Below, piece after piece: positions 23,995-31,352 of a stretch of 36,720 nt of DNA (positions within the stretch are counted from its first letter, which is position 1; every line of letters begins with the position of its first letter). The position numbers and the translations under genes were made by a program. Location of the stretch: the NCBI GenBank assembly GCA_936920195.1, contig CAKZHE010000240.1, positions 1-36,720 on the forward strand, read 5' to 3'. This DNA is from an uncultured cyanobacterium. GTDB taxonomy: Bacteria > Cyanobacteriota > Cyanobacteriia > Cyanobacteriales > FACHB-T130. The notes beneath the pieces were generated by a model. That model searched no databases. It saw only the letters and a list, made by a program, of their open reading frames with translations, and had not been told where the DNA came from.

Positions 23995-25419
23995 ATGGAA
24001 AAGACTTGGGAAGAACTAAAAGCAGCGGCATGGCAAGAACTTAGTCAAGACAAATATCTAGTTTACTACGACGAGCAACCCATTGGCACGGTGGCAGCCT
24101 GCGATCGCGAAAAAGCTGCCCTCAACTACGATCAATGCTTTATTCGAGATTTTATTCCCGTAGGACTACTATTTTTAATTAAAGGCAATTTAACCATTAC
24201 TCGTCCCCAAGGGGAAGAAAATAAAGTTGATGGACAAGAGATTGTCCGCAACTTTTTAAAAGAAACCTTAAGGCTGCACCAACAAGCTCGGTCAAAAACT
24301 TTTACTGGCTTGATTTTGATGCCAGCTAGTTTTAAAGTCCAATCAGAAAATGGGCATCAACATTTAGAAGGAGATTTTGGCGATCGCGCGATCGCTAGAG
24401 TCACTCCAGTAGATTCTAGTTTATGGTGGATAATTTTATTACGCGCCTATGGCAAAGCCACTGGCAGTAATATACTAGCTTATCAAGAAGATTTTCAAGA
24501 GTGCATTCGCCTGATTTTAGAACTTTGTTTTTCCGATCGTTTTGACCGCGAACCAACCCTGCTTGTCCCCGATGGTGCTTGCATGATCGATCGTCGAATG
24601 GGACTCTACGGACACTTTTTGGAAATACAAGCCTTATTTTTTACTGCCTTGCGTGCCTCCCTAGAACTGCTCCCCGATAATCAAGCCAATCAAAAGATCA
24701 GAAAAGCCGTTTTAGACCGCTTGCCCGCCCTCCAAGACTACATTCGCCATGACTATTGGTTGGACATGAGGCGCTTGAATGATGTCTATCGTTTCAAAGT
24801 TGAACAGTACGGCACAGAAGCCCTGAATAAGTTTAATATTTATTCTGACTCCATTCCCTACGATTGGTTAACGGAATGGTTGAAGGAAGGCGGTGGTTAT
24901 TTCGCGGGAAATATTGGTCCCTCGCAATTAGATTGTCGCTTCTTTACTTTGGGAAACTTAGTGGCAGTAGTTTCTGGCCTCACTACTCCAGAACAATCCC
25001 AAAAAATGATGAAGTTAATCGATCAACAATGGAAGACATTAATTGGTCAGATGCCCATGAAAATTTGTTATCCCCCATTGAAAGGTCGAGACTGGGAGTT
25101 ATTAACAGGCCATGACCCCAAAAATAAACAGTGGTCTTATCATAATAGCGGCAATTGGCCTGTATTAACTTGGCTGCTGGCTGCCGCTGCCTTGAAAACT
25201 GGCAGACAGGATTTGTTAGAAAGATTGGAACTGGATATGGTGAAAGCGGGCAACATTTTACTAGCCGAAAGTTGGCCTGAATATTATGATGGGGAGTTTG
25301 GCAGACTGACTGGCAGGGAAGCCCGAAAATTTCAAACTTGGACAATTGCCGGATTTCTGCTCGCACAGGAGTTGATGGATAACTTGTCCTGCCTGGAATT
25401 AGTCAGTTTTGACGACTGA
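23995..25419 (+). CDS. Alkaline/neutral invertase, GH100
   Basis: A 474-residue cytosolic enzyme that splits sucrose into glucose and fructose. GH100 hallmarks: NYDQCFIRDFIPVGL, VTPVDSSLWWIILLRAYGK, the catalytic-acid motif CMIDRRMGLYGHFLEIQALF (Asp199), and SWPEYYDGEFGRLTGREARK with the second catalytic glutamate. The length matches the Anabaena and plant neutral invertases. The start is ATG 23995; no Shine-Dalgarno is seen. Cyanobacteria use these enzymes to turn over the compatible solute sucrose. It is divergent from the glucosidase gene, which suggests co-regulated carbohydrate breakdown. Confidence 0.95.
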   Translation: MEKTWEELKAAAWQELSQDKYLVYYDEQPIGTVAACDREKAALNYDQCFIRDFIPVGLLFLIKGNLTITRPQGEENKVDGQEIVRNFLKETLRLHQQARSKTFTGLILMPASFKVQSENGHQHLEGDFGDRAIARVTPVDSSLWWIILLRAYGKATGSNILAYQEDFQECIRLILELCFSDRFDREPTLLVPDGACMIDRRMGLYGHFLEIQALFFTALRASLELLPDNQANQKIRKAVLDRLPALQDYIRHDYWLDMRRLNDVYRFKVEQYGTEALNKFNIYSDSIPYDWLTEWLKEGGGYFAGNIGPSQLDCRFFTLGNLVAVVSGLTTPEQSQKMMKLIDQQWKTLIGQMPMKICYPPLKGRDWELLTGHDPKNKQWSYHNSGNWPVLTWLLAAAALKTGRQDLLERLELDMVKAGNILLAESWPEYYDGEFGRLTGREARKFQTWTIAGFLLAQELMDNLSCLELVSFDD

Positions 25420-25459
25420 TATCATGTCCGCTAGAACACTTCTAATATCCGTAGTAGTC

Positions 25460-25537
25460 CATCTAGCCTAATTTGCTGGGTTGGGAGATCTACAAAGGAG
25501 ACGTTCCACCGGAACATCTCTACTGGGATAACCCAAC
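25460..25537. repeat. CATCTAGCC-GTTGGGAGATCT repeat, copy 1
   Basis: From CATCTAGCCTAATTTGCTGG to GGGATAACCCAAC, with a central hairpin GACGTTCC-ACC-GGAAC. A second copy at 31597-31696 shares the outer sequence, but its three-base loop is GGT. The right end of this copy runs into the palindrome at 25546. Confidence 0.85.
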
Positions 25538-25545
25538 ATTTAGGT

Positions 25546-25617
25546 AGGGTGCGTTAGCGGCAGCGTAACGCACCGTTAACTGGTAGGCGGTGCGTTACGC
25601 TATCGCTAACGCACCCT
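25546..25617. repeat. Large palindromic repeat, loop orientation B
   Basis: Both 29-base arms are identical to those at 10361-10389 and 10404-10432, in the same orientation. The 14-base loop GTTAACTGGTAGGC (25575-25588) is the exact reverse complement of the loop there. Confidence 0.9.
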
Positions 25618-25649
25618 ACAGGAACCAGAAAATTTCTTTGAGAAAAAGC

Positions 25650-25679
25650 TTGACAAAATCCTTTTGATAGGGCAAGATA
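25650..25679 (+). promoter_or_regulatory. Candidate sigma70-type promoter of tRNA-Asp
   Basis: TTGACA (25650-25655) is a perfect -35 box. AAGATA (25674-25679) is a weaker -10 with 18-base spacing. The start would fall some 13 bases before the mature tRNA 5' end. Confidence 0.5.
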
Positions 25680-25698
25680 AAGATCGTGTGAAAAACAA

Positions 25699-25772
25699 GG
25701 GACTGTAGTTCAATTGGTTAGAGCACCGCCCTGTCACGGCGGAAGTTGCGGGTTCGAGCCCCGTCAGTCCCG
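25699..25772 (+). tRNA. tRNA-Asp(GTC)
   Basis: A 74-base cloverleaf. The acceptor stem GGGACTG (25699-25705) pairs with CAGTCCC (25765-25771), with discriminator G at 25772 as expected for tRNA-Asp. The anticodon stem CCGCC/GGCGG encloses CTGTCAC with anticodon GTC at 25733-25735. The T-arm is GCGGGTTCGAGCCCCGT. CCA is not encoded, as is usual in cyanobacteria. Confidence 0.97.
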
Positions 25773-25805
25773 TAGAAAATTAGGATTCCAGTAATCCCCG
25801 TTAAA

Positions 25806-25847
25806 AGCGCTCAAAAGCTTAGTTGATCGAGCAGCGCTGAATTTTTT
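25806..25847 (+). terminator. Possible terminator after tRNA-Asp
   Basis: AGCGCT occurs at 25806-25811 and again at 25833-25838 and is self-complementary, so a hairpin can form. It is followed by GAATTTTTTG. The stem is only six pairs with a long loop, so the call is tentative. Confidence 0.4.
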
Positions 25848-25956
25848 GTGTGAATTTAAGTAAACAGATCGATCGTCGGAGATTAGTTAGAATTTATGCT
25901 AAGACGGATAGATTAGATTTGGGAGACTTGCAACAATCGGTGTATCTATTGCCACT

Positions 25957-27372
25957 TTGACTAATATTTTTGCCGCGATCGCGTCTGACAGCACTGAATC
26001 AGAAGTAGAACAACGGGTGATAGTACCGTTGTTAAGGCTTTTGGACTATAGTGATGGAGATTGGCGATCGCAGGTTTCCATTGGCAAACTTAAGGCTGAT
26101 TTCCAGGTACGTCCCCAGGAATCAGATCTCCTCTCGCCACCATTTTTGATAATTGAGGTCAAATCTGCCAAAAGAAAGATTAGTTCTAGCCTTTGGCAAA
26201 TTAAAAGATATCTCCGCAAATCCAGTGCAGTTTTTGGTTTACTGACCAATGGCTATCAATTCCAATTAGTCTACAATTACCGAAACCAAGTTTCCACCAT
26301 TGGGGAATATTCTCAACCGGAGTTAATTGCTAAGTTCCCCTCATTTTATAAATTCTTATGCAAAGCCACTAGCCTAAAACTTGACCGCGCTCTATACAAA
26401 AGCCAGCAACAAACTCGTCTGGGATTCTTGAATTTAGTCCAAAAAGAATTTGCCAGTACCAGTTTGTTACCAGTAGTTGCCGAAGCAACCATATCTTTTC
26501 CCCCTCAAAATCATCAAAATAGCAAACCCATGATCATTACAGTTTTCAACAATAAAGGCGGTGTTGGCAAAACCACGACCACAATTAATCTGGCAGCGGC
26601 ATTGACCAAATTAGGCAAGCGAGTGTTGCTGATTGATATTGATGGTCAAGCAAATCTGACGACAGGACTAGGAATAGATCCATTAACTGATGTTGAAGAA
26701 CTTGGGAAAAAAGATATTACACATTTATTAAAAGACCCAAGAACTAAACTGGAGGAAACCATTATTAAGAAATCTTGGGAAGATATCGAATTGAGTTTAG
26801 TTCCTTCTCATATTCGACTAAGTAACATGGAAACTACTCTTAACAGCATTATGAATGTTGACAGAATATTAGAATTAAAACTCAAAAACCACGGCTATGA
26901 CTTTGTACTTATCGATCCGCCTCCTTCTTTTGGTAAAGTTAATATTATATCCTTAATGGCATCTTCGGCAATGATTATTCCTACTCAATTATCAGCGTAT
27001 CCAATCCGCGCTTTAGAATATGCCTTGGATAGAATGGCTGACGTTCAACAATTCAAAGATTTTCGGATTTTAGGAATTGCGGTAAGTATGTACGATCAAA
27101 AATCATCTAGCTTCAACCTATCAATGTACGAAAAAATATTAGCTCTAATAGAAAAAAAAGGATTAGCAGGGAAAGTAGATGTATTTCCTCAAAATACTTG
27201 GGTTCCTAGGCTAAATATTATTTCTAAGGCTCAAGATAAAGGGTATCCAATTCATGAAGTTGAGTTTGATGATACCCTAACATCTCCAGATAAGGAAGCT
27301 GCTGCCAGAACAATAGAATGCTACAAAAAGCTAGCAAATCATTTAATTAAAGTCACCCAAGGAGATGTCTAA
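25957..27372 (+). CDS. Fusion of an HsdR-N-type PD-(D/E)XK nuclease domain with a ParA-family ATPase
   Basis: A 471-residue two-domain protein. Residues 10-140 read as an HSDR_N_2-type endonuclease domain: Glu17 (SEVEQRVIVPLL), Asp48 (KADFQV), Glu67 and Lys69 (FLIIEVKSA), Gln81 (WQIKRYL) and LLTNGYQFQLVYNY, the order seen at the N terminus of type I restriction subunits. Residues 192-465 are a ParA/MinD-type ATPase with deviant Walker A KGGVGKTTTT (Lys200, Lys205), Walker A' LLIDIDGQANLT (Asp229) and Walker B VLIDPPP (Asp320). All catalytic residues of both parts appear intact. The start is a TTG with no clear Shine-Dalgarno; no better in-frame start exists after the upstream stop at 25909. 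It is followed 4 bases later by a ParB-like partner. Its role is unknown; positioning of a nuclease by ParA dynamics, in defence or plasmid exclusion, is inference. Confidence 0.85.
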   Translation: MTNIFAAIASDSTESEVEQRVIVPLLRLLDYSDGDWRSQVSIGKLKADFQVRPQESDLLSPPFLIIEVKSAKRKISSSLWQIKRYLRKSSAVFGLLTNGYQFQLVYNYRNQVSTIGEYSQPELIAKFPSFYKFLCKATSLKLDRALYKSQQQTRLGFLNLVQKEFASTSLLPVVAEATISFPPQNHQNSKPMIITVFNNKGGVGKTTTTINLAAALTKLGKRVLLIDIDGQANLTTGLGIDPLTDVEELGKKDITHLLKDPRTKLEETIIKKSWEDIELSLVPSHIRLSNMETTLNSIMNVDRILELKLKNHGYDFVLIDPPPSFGKVNIISLMASSAMIIPTQLSAYPIRALEYALDRMADVQQFKDFRILGIAVSMYDQKSSSFNLSMYEKILALIEKKGLAGKVDVFPQNTWVPRLNIISKAQDKGYPIHEVEFDDTLTSPDKEAAARTIECYKKLANHLIKVTQGDV

Positions 27373-27376
27373 AATC

Positions 27377-28321
27377 ATGGATCAATTAGAACGTAGCGAA
27401 CGCATTAAATCTATATTGCGTCCTGAGCAAACAAAGTACGGCAAAATACATACATACCAAATTGCGATACCAGAATCAGAAAAACCGACTCTTTCCAAAG
27501 AAAGAAATGACTTATTAGAAGTAAGTCTGACAGAAAACCAAAGCAATTTATTTTCTATAATTGTTCGTCCTACAACGTCCTATGGGGAGGATCAAATATA
27601 TGAAGTTGTTTATGGTGCTGATTGGTGTCTTGTCGCAAAGCAGCTTGAAATAGAAATGCTCTGGGCATGGTCTTTTGATCTTACTGATGAGCAAGCGGCG
27701 GCTACCAAGGCAGAAATGGAAAGGTTAGCAGGCTCTAATAGTGAAACAGTAACGCTTGATGAAAATTTAGTAAACCTGATTGGTAAAAAATTAGAGGCTA
27801 TCCAACAGGAAAACTACCAACGCCACCAAGAAGAATTTGAAAAGCTGCAAAATAGTTTTCAAGAAAAGTTCAGTCAATTAGAACAGAAAATTGATCGCTT
27901 GAAAACAACACCCACTGTTGAAGACTTAGCAACCCTGATTGACGAACCATTAAAAACCAGCCGTAAACTTGAAAAAGAAAATGCGCTGAAGCTTTTAAAT
28001 GATACTCAAGCTCTACTCAGCAAACAAGCGACAGCTATCAAGAAGGAAATTCAAAAACGCAATAAAATCAATCTCTTGACAGCCACTGAATCTCAAGTTA
28101 AACAAGCTTTAAAATCAGTTGGCATAGGCGTACCTGCGGCAAAAGCAGCATGGAAGGCTATTGAATATTGGAAAAAACCGGGGAAAAAATTAACATGGGA
28201 GAACCTTGCGCTAGCATCAACCCGCACCTTTAAGGATATTTCTGGTTTTAGTCGTGCAACCTATAACAAGCTCCGAGAAATTGGAGAAATAGAAGACATC
28301 GAAAAACCTCCCTCTTCTTAG
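27377..28321 (+). CDS. ParB-like protein with coiled coil and C-terminal helix-hairpin-helix-like region
   Basis: A 314-residue partner of the nuclease-ParA protein. The N-terminal part resembles a ParB/Srx-fold domain: LLEVSLTENQSNLFSIIVRP, YEVVYGADWCLVAKQL, FDLTDEQAAATKAEMERL. The position that normally reads GERR, the CTP-binding box, is GADWCLVA, so the key arginines are missing. About residues 134-176 form a charged coiled coil. The C terminus (LLTATESQVKQALKSVGIGV, ISGFSRATYNKLREIGEIE) looks like a helical DNA-binding or helix-hairpin-helix pair. No ParB-type central HTH is evident. ATG 27377 is chosen because AAGGAG (27359-27364) is 12 bases upstream; ATG 27365 would overlap the upstream gene but abuts the AAGGAG. 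The gene is surely co-transcribed with the fusion gene. Confidence 0.8.
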   Translation: MDQLERSERIKSILRPEQTKYGKIHTYQIAIPESEKPTLSKERNDLLEVSLTENQSNLFSIIVRPTTSYGEDQIYEVVYGADWCLVAKQLEIEMLWAWSFDLTDEQAAATKAEMERLAGSNSETVTLDENLVNLIGKKLEAIQQENYQRHQEEFEKLQNSFQEKFSQLEQKIDRLKTTPTVEDLATLIDEPLKTSRKLEKENALKLLNDTQALLSKQATAIKKEIQKRNKINLLTATESQVKQALKSVGIGVPAAKAAWKAIEYWKKPGKKLTWENLALASTRTFKDISGFSRATYNKLREIGEIEDIEKPPSS

Positions 28322-28403
28322 TGCCTTTGTGTCTTAGTGGTAAAACCATCTTTTCCAAACTGATTCATTGTTCAGAGGTAGAATACAAAAGCCTACATTT
28401 TTT

Positions 28404-28492
28404 AGGACTTAGGCAGTTACTCTGCATATAGAGTTGATGGTGCGTTACGCTGCGCTAACACACCCTACTGATAGAGGCATTGCGTAAGTCCT
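28404..28492. mobile_element. 89-bp MITE-like element, copy 3
   Basis: The ends are AGGACTTAGGCA (28404-28415) and TGCGTAAGTCCT (28481-28492), with one mismatch. The interior is very close to copy 2, with the same GCATATAGAGTT and GGTGCGTTACGCTGCGC blocks. It lies between the ParB-like gene and gltX, so the two-gene module is bounded by repeats on both sides. Confidence 0.87.
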
Positions 28493-28548
28493 GTAGATAT
28501 GGGCTTAAGTCCTGATTTTTGTCGTTGTTCATCACCAAATAAATTACT

Positions 28549-29997
28549 GTGAGCGTTAGAGTTCGGATTGCCCCTAGTCCTACGGGAAATTTACATATCG
28601 GTACTGCCAGAACCGCTGTCTTTAACTGGCTGTTTGCTCGCCATCAGGGGGGCAAATTTATCCTGCGGGTAGAAGATACAGACTTAGAGCGATCGCGCCC
28701 CGAATATACTCAAAATATCCTGGATGGGCTGACTTGGCTAGGTTTGACTTGGGATGAGGGACCAGTATTTCAATCCCAGCGCCTTGACTTGTATAAGCAA
28801 GCCATCCAAACTTTGTTAAATCAAGGTTTAGCATACCGCTGCTATACCACCAGCGCCGAACTAGATGAATTGCGAGCCAATCAAAGAGCCAATCATCAGG
28901 CTCCCCGCTACGACAACCGTCACCGCGATTTAACCCCAGAACAAGAAGCGGCTTTTGTTGCCGAAGGTCGAACTCCGGTGATTCGGTTTAAAATTGCCGA
29001 TGAGCGGGAAGTAGCTTGGCAAGATATGGTGCGGGGGAAAGTTAGCTGGAAAGCGAGCGACTTGGGTGGCGATATGGTGATTGCCAGGGCAGCAGAAGAT
29101 GGCATCGGTCAACCGTTGTATAATTTAGCGGTAGTGGTAGATGACATCGATATGGCAATTACCCATGTCATTCGCGGAGAAGACCACATTGGTAATACGC
29201 CCAAACAAATTTTGCTCTACGAAGCTTTGGGGGTAAAAGTCCCAGAATTTGCCCACACGCCCCTAATTTTAAATAAGGCGGGACAAAAGCTGTCTAAACG
29301 GGATGGAGTCACTTCCATTTCTGATTTTCAACAGATGGGTTACACCGCTGAAGCTTTGACCAATTATATGACTTTACTGGGTTGGTCGCCACCGGATTCT
29401 ACCCAAGAAATCTTTAATTTGGAGGGAGCCGCGCAACTATTTGGTTTCGAGCGGGTGAATAAAGCTGGAGCCAAATTTGATTGGGACAAACTGAATTGGA
29501 TTAATGGTCAATATCTGCACAAAATGTCCCCAGAGGAGTTGCTAGCCAGACTGATTCCCTATTGGCAAGCAGGGGGATACCAATTCGATCCTACCAGCGA
29601 TCGCCTTTGGTTGGAGCAGCTAGTCGCCTTGATTGGAGCTAGTTTAAATCGGTTGGAAGAAGCAGTTGCCATGAGCCGGACTTTCTTCGCTTCAGAGATA
29701 ATTGAATACAATCCTGAAGCGGCTGCTCAATTACAACAGCCGGGAATGAAAGCCGTTATTCAAGCTATTGTTACCGCTTGGGAAAAACAACCCGAACTCA
29801 CCCCAGATGGCGCTCAAGAAATTATTAAGTTAGTAATGAAAGAGCAGAATCTTAAAAAAGGGGTGGTAATGCGATCGCTCCGTTCCGCATTGATGGGTGA
29901 AGTCCACGGTCCCGACTTAATCCAATCTTGGTTGCTATTACATCAAAAAGGATTAGCAGTACCCCGCTTGCAACAAGCCTTGAGCAAAGAATTTTAG
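28549..29997 (+). CDS. gltX: Glutamyl-tRNA synthetase
   Basis: A class I aminoacyl-tRNA synthetase of 482 residues. It begins with a GTG start: [20 protein letters not shown], containing the HIGH-type motif HIGT. The KMSKS equivalent is KLSKR in [20 protein letters not shown]. Between them are [20 protein letters not shown] and other GluRS blocks. The C-terminal alpha-helical anticodon-binding domain is complete. In cyanobacteria without glutaminyl-tRNA synthetase, GluRS also makes Glu-tRNA-Gln for amidation, and its Glu-tRNA feeds tetrapyrrole synthesis. It is apparently a single-gene unit. Confidence 0.97.
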   Translation: MSVRVRIAPSPTGNLHIGTARTAVFNWLFARHQGGKFILRVEDTDLERSRPEYTQNILDGLTWLGLTWDEGPVFQSQRLDLYKQAIQTLLNQGLAYRCYTTSAELDELRANQRANHQAPRYDNRHRDLTPEQEAAFVAEGRTPVIRFKIADEREVAWQDMVRGKVSWKASDLGGDMVIARAAEDGIGQPLYNLAVVVDDIDMAITHVIRGEDHIGNTPKQILLYEALGVKVPEFAHTPLILNKAGQKLSKRDGVTSISDFQQMGYTAEALTNYMTLLGWSPPDSTQEIFNLEGAAQLFGFERVNKAGAKFDWDKLNWINGQYLHKMSPEELLARLIPYWQAGGYQFDPTSDRLWLEQLVALIGASLNRLEEAVAMSRTFFASEIIEYNPEAAAQLQQPGMKAVIQAIVTAWEKQPELTPDGAQEIIKLVMKEQNLKKGVVMRSLRSALMGEVHGPDLIQSWLLLHQKGLAVPRLQQALSKEF

Positions 29998-30020
29998 CTT
30001 GGGGATAATTGACTTTCTAG

Positions 30021-30046
30021 TTCCCTCTCCCAATGGGAGAGGGGAA
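30021..30046 (+). terminator. Hairpin after gltX
   Basis: CCCTCTCCC pairs with GGGAGAGGG across the three-base loop AAT, 24 bases after the gltX stop. No T-run follows (GGAAAAG), so it may equally be a dispersed hairpin repeat. Fit as a transcription end is moderate. Confidence 0.5.
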
Positions 30047-30266
30047 AAGTTGCGGAACTCGGTTGATAATTTTTTCGTCTCCTTTAGACCTAGGGGAACC
30101 AAATACAGGTGAGAAAATAACCAGCCCAATCTGTTTAGTTAAAGTAGCGATAGAGACATTTTATTGGAGCGATCGCTACCAAAATTCAAATTGGCAATTA
30201 AAATAATTGTTATCCTTTCGACTGTTTGCCAATCTCGATCGTTAAGTCAATTTAATCGCAGGTCAA

Positions 30267-30806
30267 ATGCACAACTTAGTGCGACAACCAACCAAAGTTA
30301 TCCAGAGAAAGACAGCCACAAGAAGTTTATCTGCCTTTTTTCTCTTACTGCTCAATTGCCAATTTTTTAGCCTTACCGCCGTCGCTCAAAACCAACCCAA
30401 TGACAATCCACCCATCTTTGAAAATCCTACCATTAGCCCTGGTTTTACTCCAGATCCGCTCACAGTTAAGGGCATTGGTGGGGGTAAGATTCCAGCCAAT
30501 GAAATTGCTGGTACGCTAGGAACAAGCAATGGGTCTTGTGTGGGCTTTGTAGACAAAGAACCAGACCACATTCTAACACTCAACAATTTTTTTGACTACC
30601 TTAGTTTGCGCGTGAGAAGCAATAGCGATACCACCCTGGTAATTAAAGGACCAGGGGGAGTTTGGTGCAATGATAACTATGATGGCAGCGATAAAAATGC
30701 CGGGATTGCTGGTCAATGGCTCGCAGGAACCTATCAAATTTGGGTCGGTTCCTATAGTAAGGATACATACCCGGCTTATATCATTGAACTTTCTCAAAAG
30801 AAATAG
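30267..30806 (+). CDS. Small secreted protein of unknown function
   Basis: A 179-residue protein with a signal peptide: a basic start (QRKTATR), then SLSAFFLLLLNCQFFSLTAV and AQN, with cleavage likely near residue 41. The mature part is rich in Gly, Asn and Asp with two cysteines (GSCVGF and VWCNDNYDG) that may form a disulfide. The stretch LSLRVRSNSDTTLVIKGPGG and the ending AGTYQIWVGSYSKDTYPAYI suggest a beta-sandwich similar to pre-peptidase C-terminal domains, often found in secreted cyanobacterial proteins. I do not recognise a named family. The start at 30267 is uncertain; a later in-frame start would shorten the signal region. The gene stands alone. Confidence 0.75.
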   Translation: MHNLVRQPTKVIQRKTATRSLSAFFLLLLNCQFFSLTAVAQNQPNDNPPIFENPTISPGFTPDPLTVKGIGGGKIPANEIAGTLGTSNGSCVGFVDKEPDHILTLNNFFDYLSLRVRSNSDTTLVIKGPGGVWCNDNYDGSDKNAGIAGQWLAGTYQIWVGSYSKDTYPAYIIELSQKK

Positions 30807-30925
30807 CACTGAATGCGATCGCCACTATTTTTTCAAAGGTTAATTTTGACAATGCTAAAGGCGAATAGCAGGGCCTAAAAAATTTCACTGCCGATCCACT
30901 TGGATATCTGTCATAAGGCTATAGA

Positions 30926-30966
30926 CAAAAAATCCCCTCTACCACATAATGAAGTTGTGAGGAGTG
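30926..30966 (-). terminator. Minus-strand hairpin with ACTCCTCACA motif
   Basis: On the minus strand, CTCCTC and CACA pair with TGTG and GAGGGG, followed by ATTTTTTG. The 5' side reads ACTCCTCACAAC (30965-30954). This resembles the 11-base core ACUCCUCACAC of the cyanobacterial RNA Yfr1 but differs at its end and would be paired here rather than single-stranded. Confidence 0.45.
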
Positions 30967-30977
30967 AGATCGAAGTG

Positions 30978-31022
30978 AAAAGCCCCTGAAGTCGAAACAC
31001 GGACAGACGCTCAGGGGTTTTT
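30978..31022. terminator. 12-bp perfect hairpin with flanking A and T runs
   Basis: AAAAGCCCCTGA (30978-30989) and TCAGGGGTTTTT (31011-31022) are perfect inverted repeats with a 21-base loop. The T-run makes it a good plus-strand terminator, and the A-run on the other side allows weaker function on the minus strand. It lies 170 bases after the stop of the secreted protein gene. Confidence 0.7.
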
Positions 31023-31095
31023 CCATTCCGGAGCGAAGCCCTGCGTGCGCGCTAGCGCGATCGCCCCTACTAAATCTAAAATCTATAAAGTCCCC

Positions 31096-31167
31096 TAAAA
31101 AAGCTATCCGCTCCCACAGGGAGGTAAGTTGGTTAAACCAATCTACCAAATCGTGGGAGCGGTCTAG
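31096..31167 (-). terminator. Terminator of the minus-strand unit
   Basis: On the minus strand, CTAGACCGCTCCCAC (31167-31153) pairs with GTGGGAGCGGATAG (31117-31104) and is followed by CTTTTTTA. The loop contains a second palindrome, TTGGTTTAACCAA. Stem strength plus the U-run make this a convincing intrinsic terminator. Confidence 0.8.
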
Positions 31168-31251
31168 TTGGGTCTTCTAATCGGAACCAGACTGCCGAGT
31201 GGAACTCAGGCGAGTCAGAATAGGATTCTCCGTAGAGAACCTAGCTGATAG

Positions 31252-31323
31252 CTAGAGAACAGCCCCGGCGCACAGCCGGCATAGTCCAATCAGATGACCC
31301 ATGCTTTTACTACTTTCTATCAT
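31252..31323 (-). CDS. Possible 23-residue peptide with very strong ribosome binding site
   Basis: ATG at 31323 opens 23 codons ending in TAG (31254-31252). The peptide begins MIESSKSMGHLIG, contains C-R-L-C and ends AGAVL. Upstream, AAGGAGGTGAT (31338-31328) is complementary over 11 bases to the 3' end of 16S rRNA, with GGAGG eight bases from ATG. I do not recognise the peptide. The start codon lies in a hairpin stem, so translation could be regulated or the ORF could be accidental. Confidence 0.45.
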   Translation of the reverse strand: MIESSKSMGHLIGLCRLCAGAVL

Positions 31324-31352
31324 GGGCATCACCTCCTTGTTGCCTAAACGGT

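Larger units (their letters stand above)
31096..31346 (-). ncRNA. Candidate structured transcript of about 250 nt, possibly a small mRNA
   Basis: Promoter and terminator define a stand-alone unit on the minus strand. Predicted hairpins in order: GGCA/TGCC enclosing the ribosome-binding sequence; CCCATG/CATGGG holding the start codon; GCCGGC/GCCGG; CTAGC/GCTAG; GGTTCTC-TACG-GAGAATCC with a stable TACG-type loop and one bulge; GACT-GCC-GAGT pairing with ACTC-GGC-AGTC; and the terminator. It does not match any RNA I can recognise by sequence (6S, tmRNA, SRP and RNase P RNA motifs are not seen). It carries a 23-codon ORF, so it may be a mRNA for a micropeptide, a leader, or a dual-function RNA. 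Confidence 0.6.

Noticed and set aside
25750-28400. Integration site pair based on a duplicated tRNA-Asp 3' end
   Set aside because: I looked for a second copy of the tRNA 3' sequence downstream and saw none, and there is no integrase gene.
30164-30370. 68-codon frame before the secreted protein gene
   Set aside because: It overlaps the signal-peptide region of the better-supported gene and has no recognisable features.
30919-31149. 76-codon minus-strand frame
   Set aside because: It spans two hairpin terminators and a GC-rich repeat patch, and would begin inside the terminator of the minus-strand unit.
31281-31340. Fragment of the 16S rRNA 3' end on the plus strand, suggested by ATCACCTCCTT
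   Set aside because: Only these 11 bases match. The surrounding sequence is not rRNA, and the minus-strand reading as a ribosome binding site explains it.
31096-31346. 6S RNA, tmRNA, SRP RNA or RNase P RNA
   Set aside because: The conserved motifs of these RNAs that I know were not found, and the multi-hairpin layout does not match the long single hairpin of 6S RNA.
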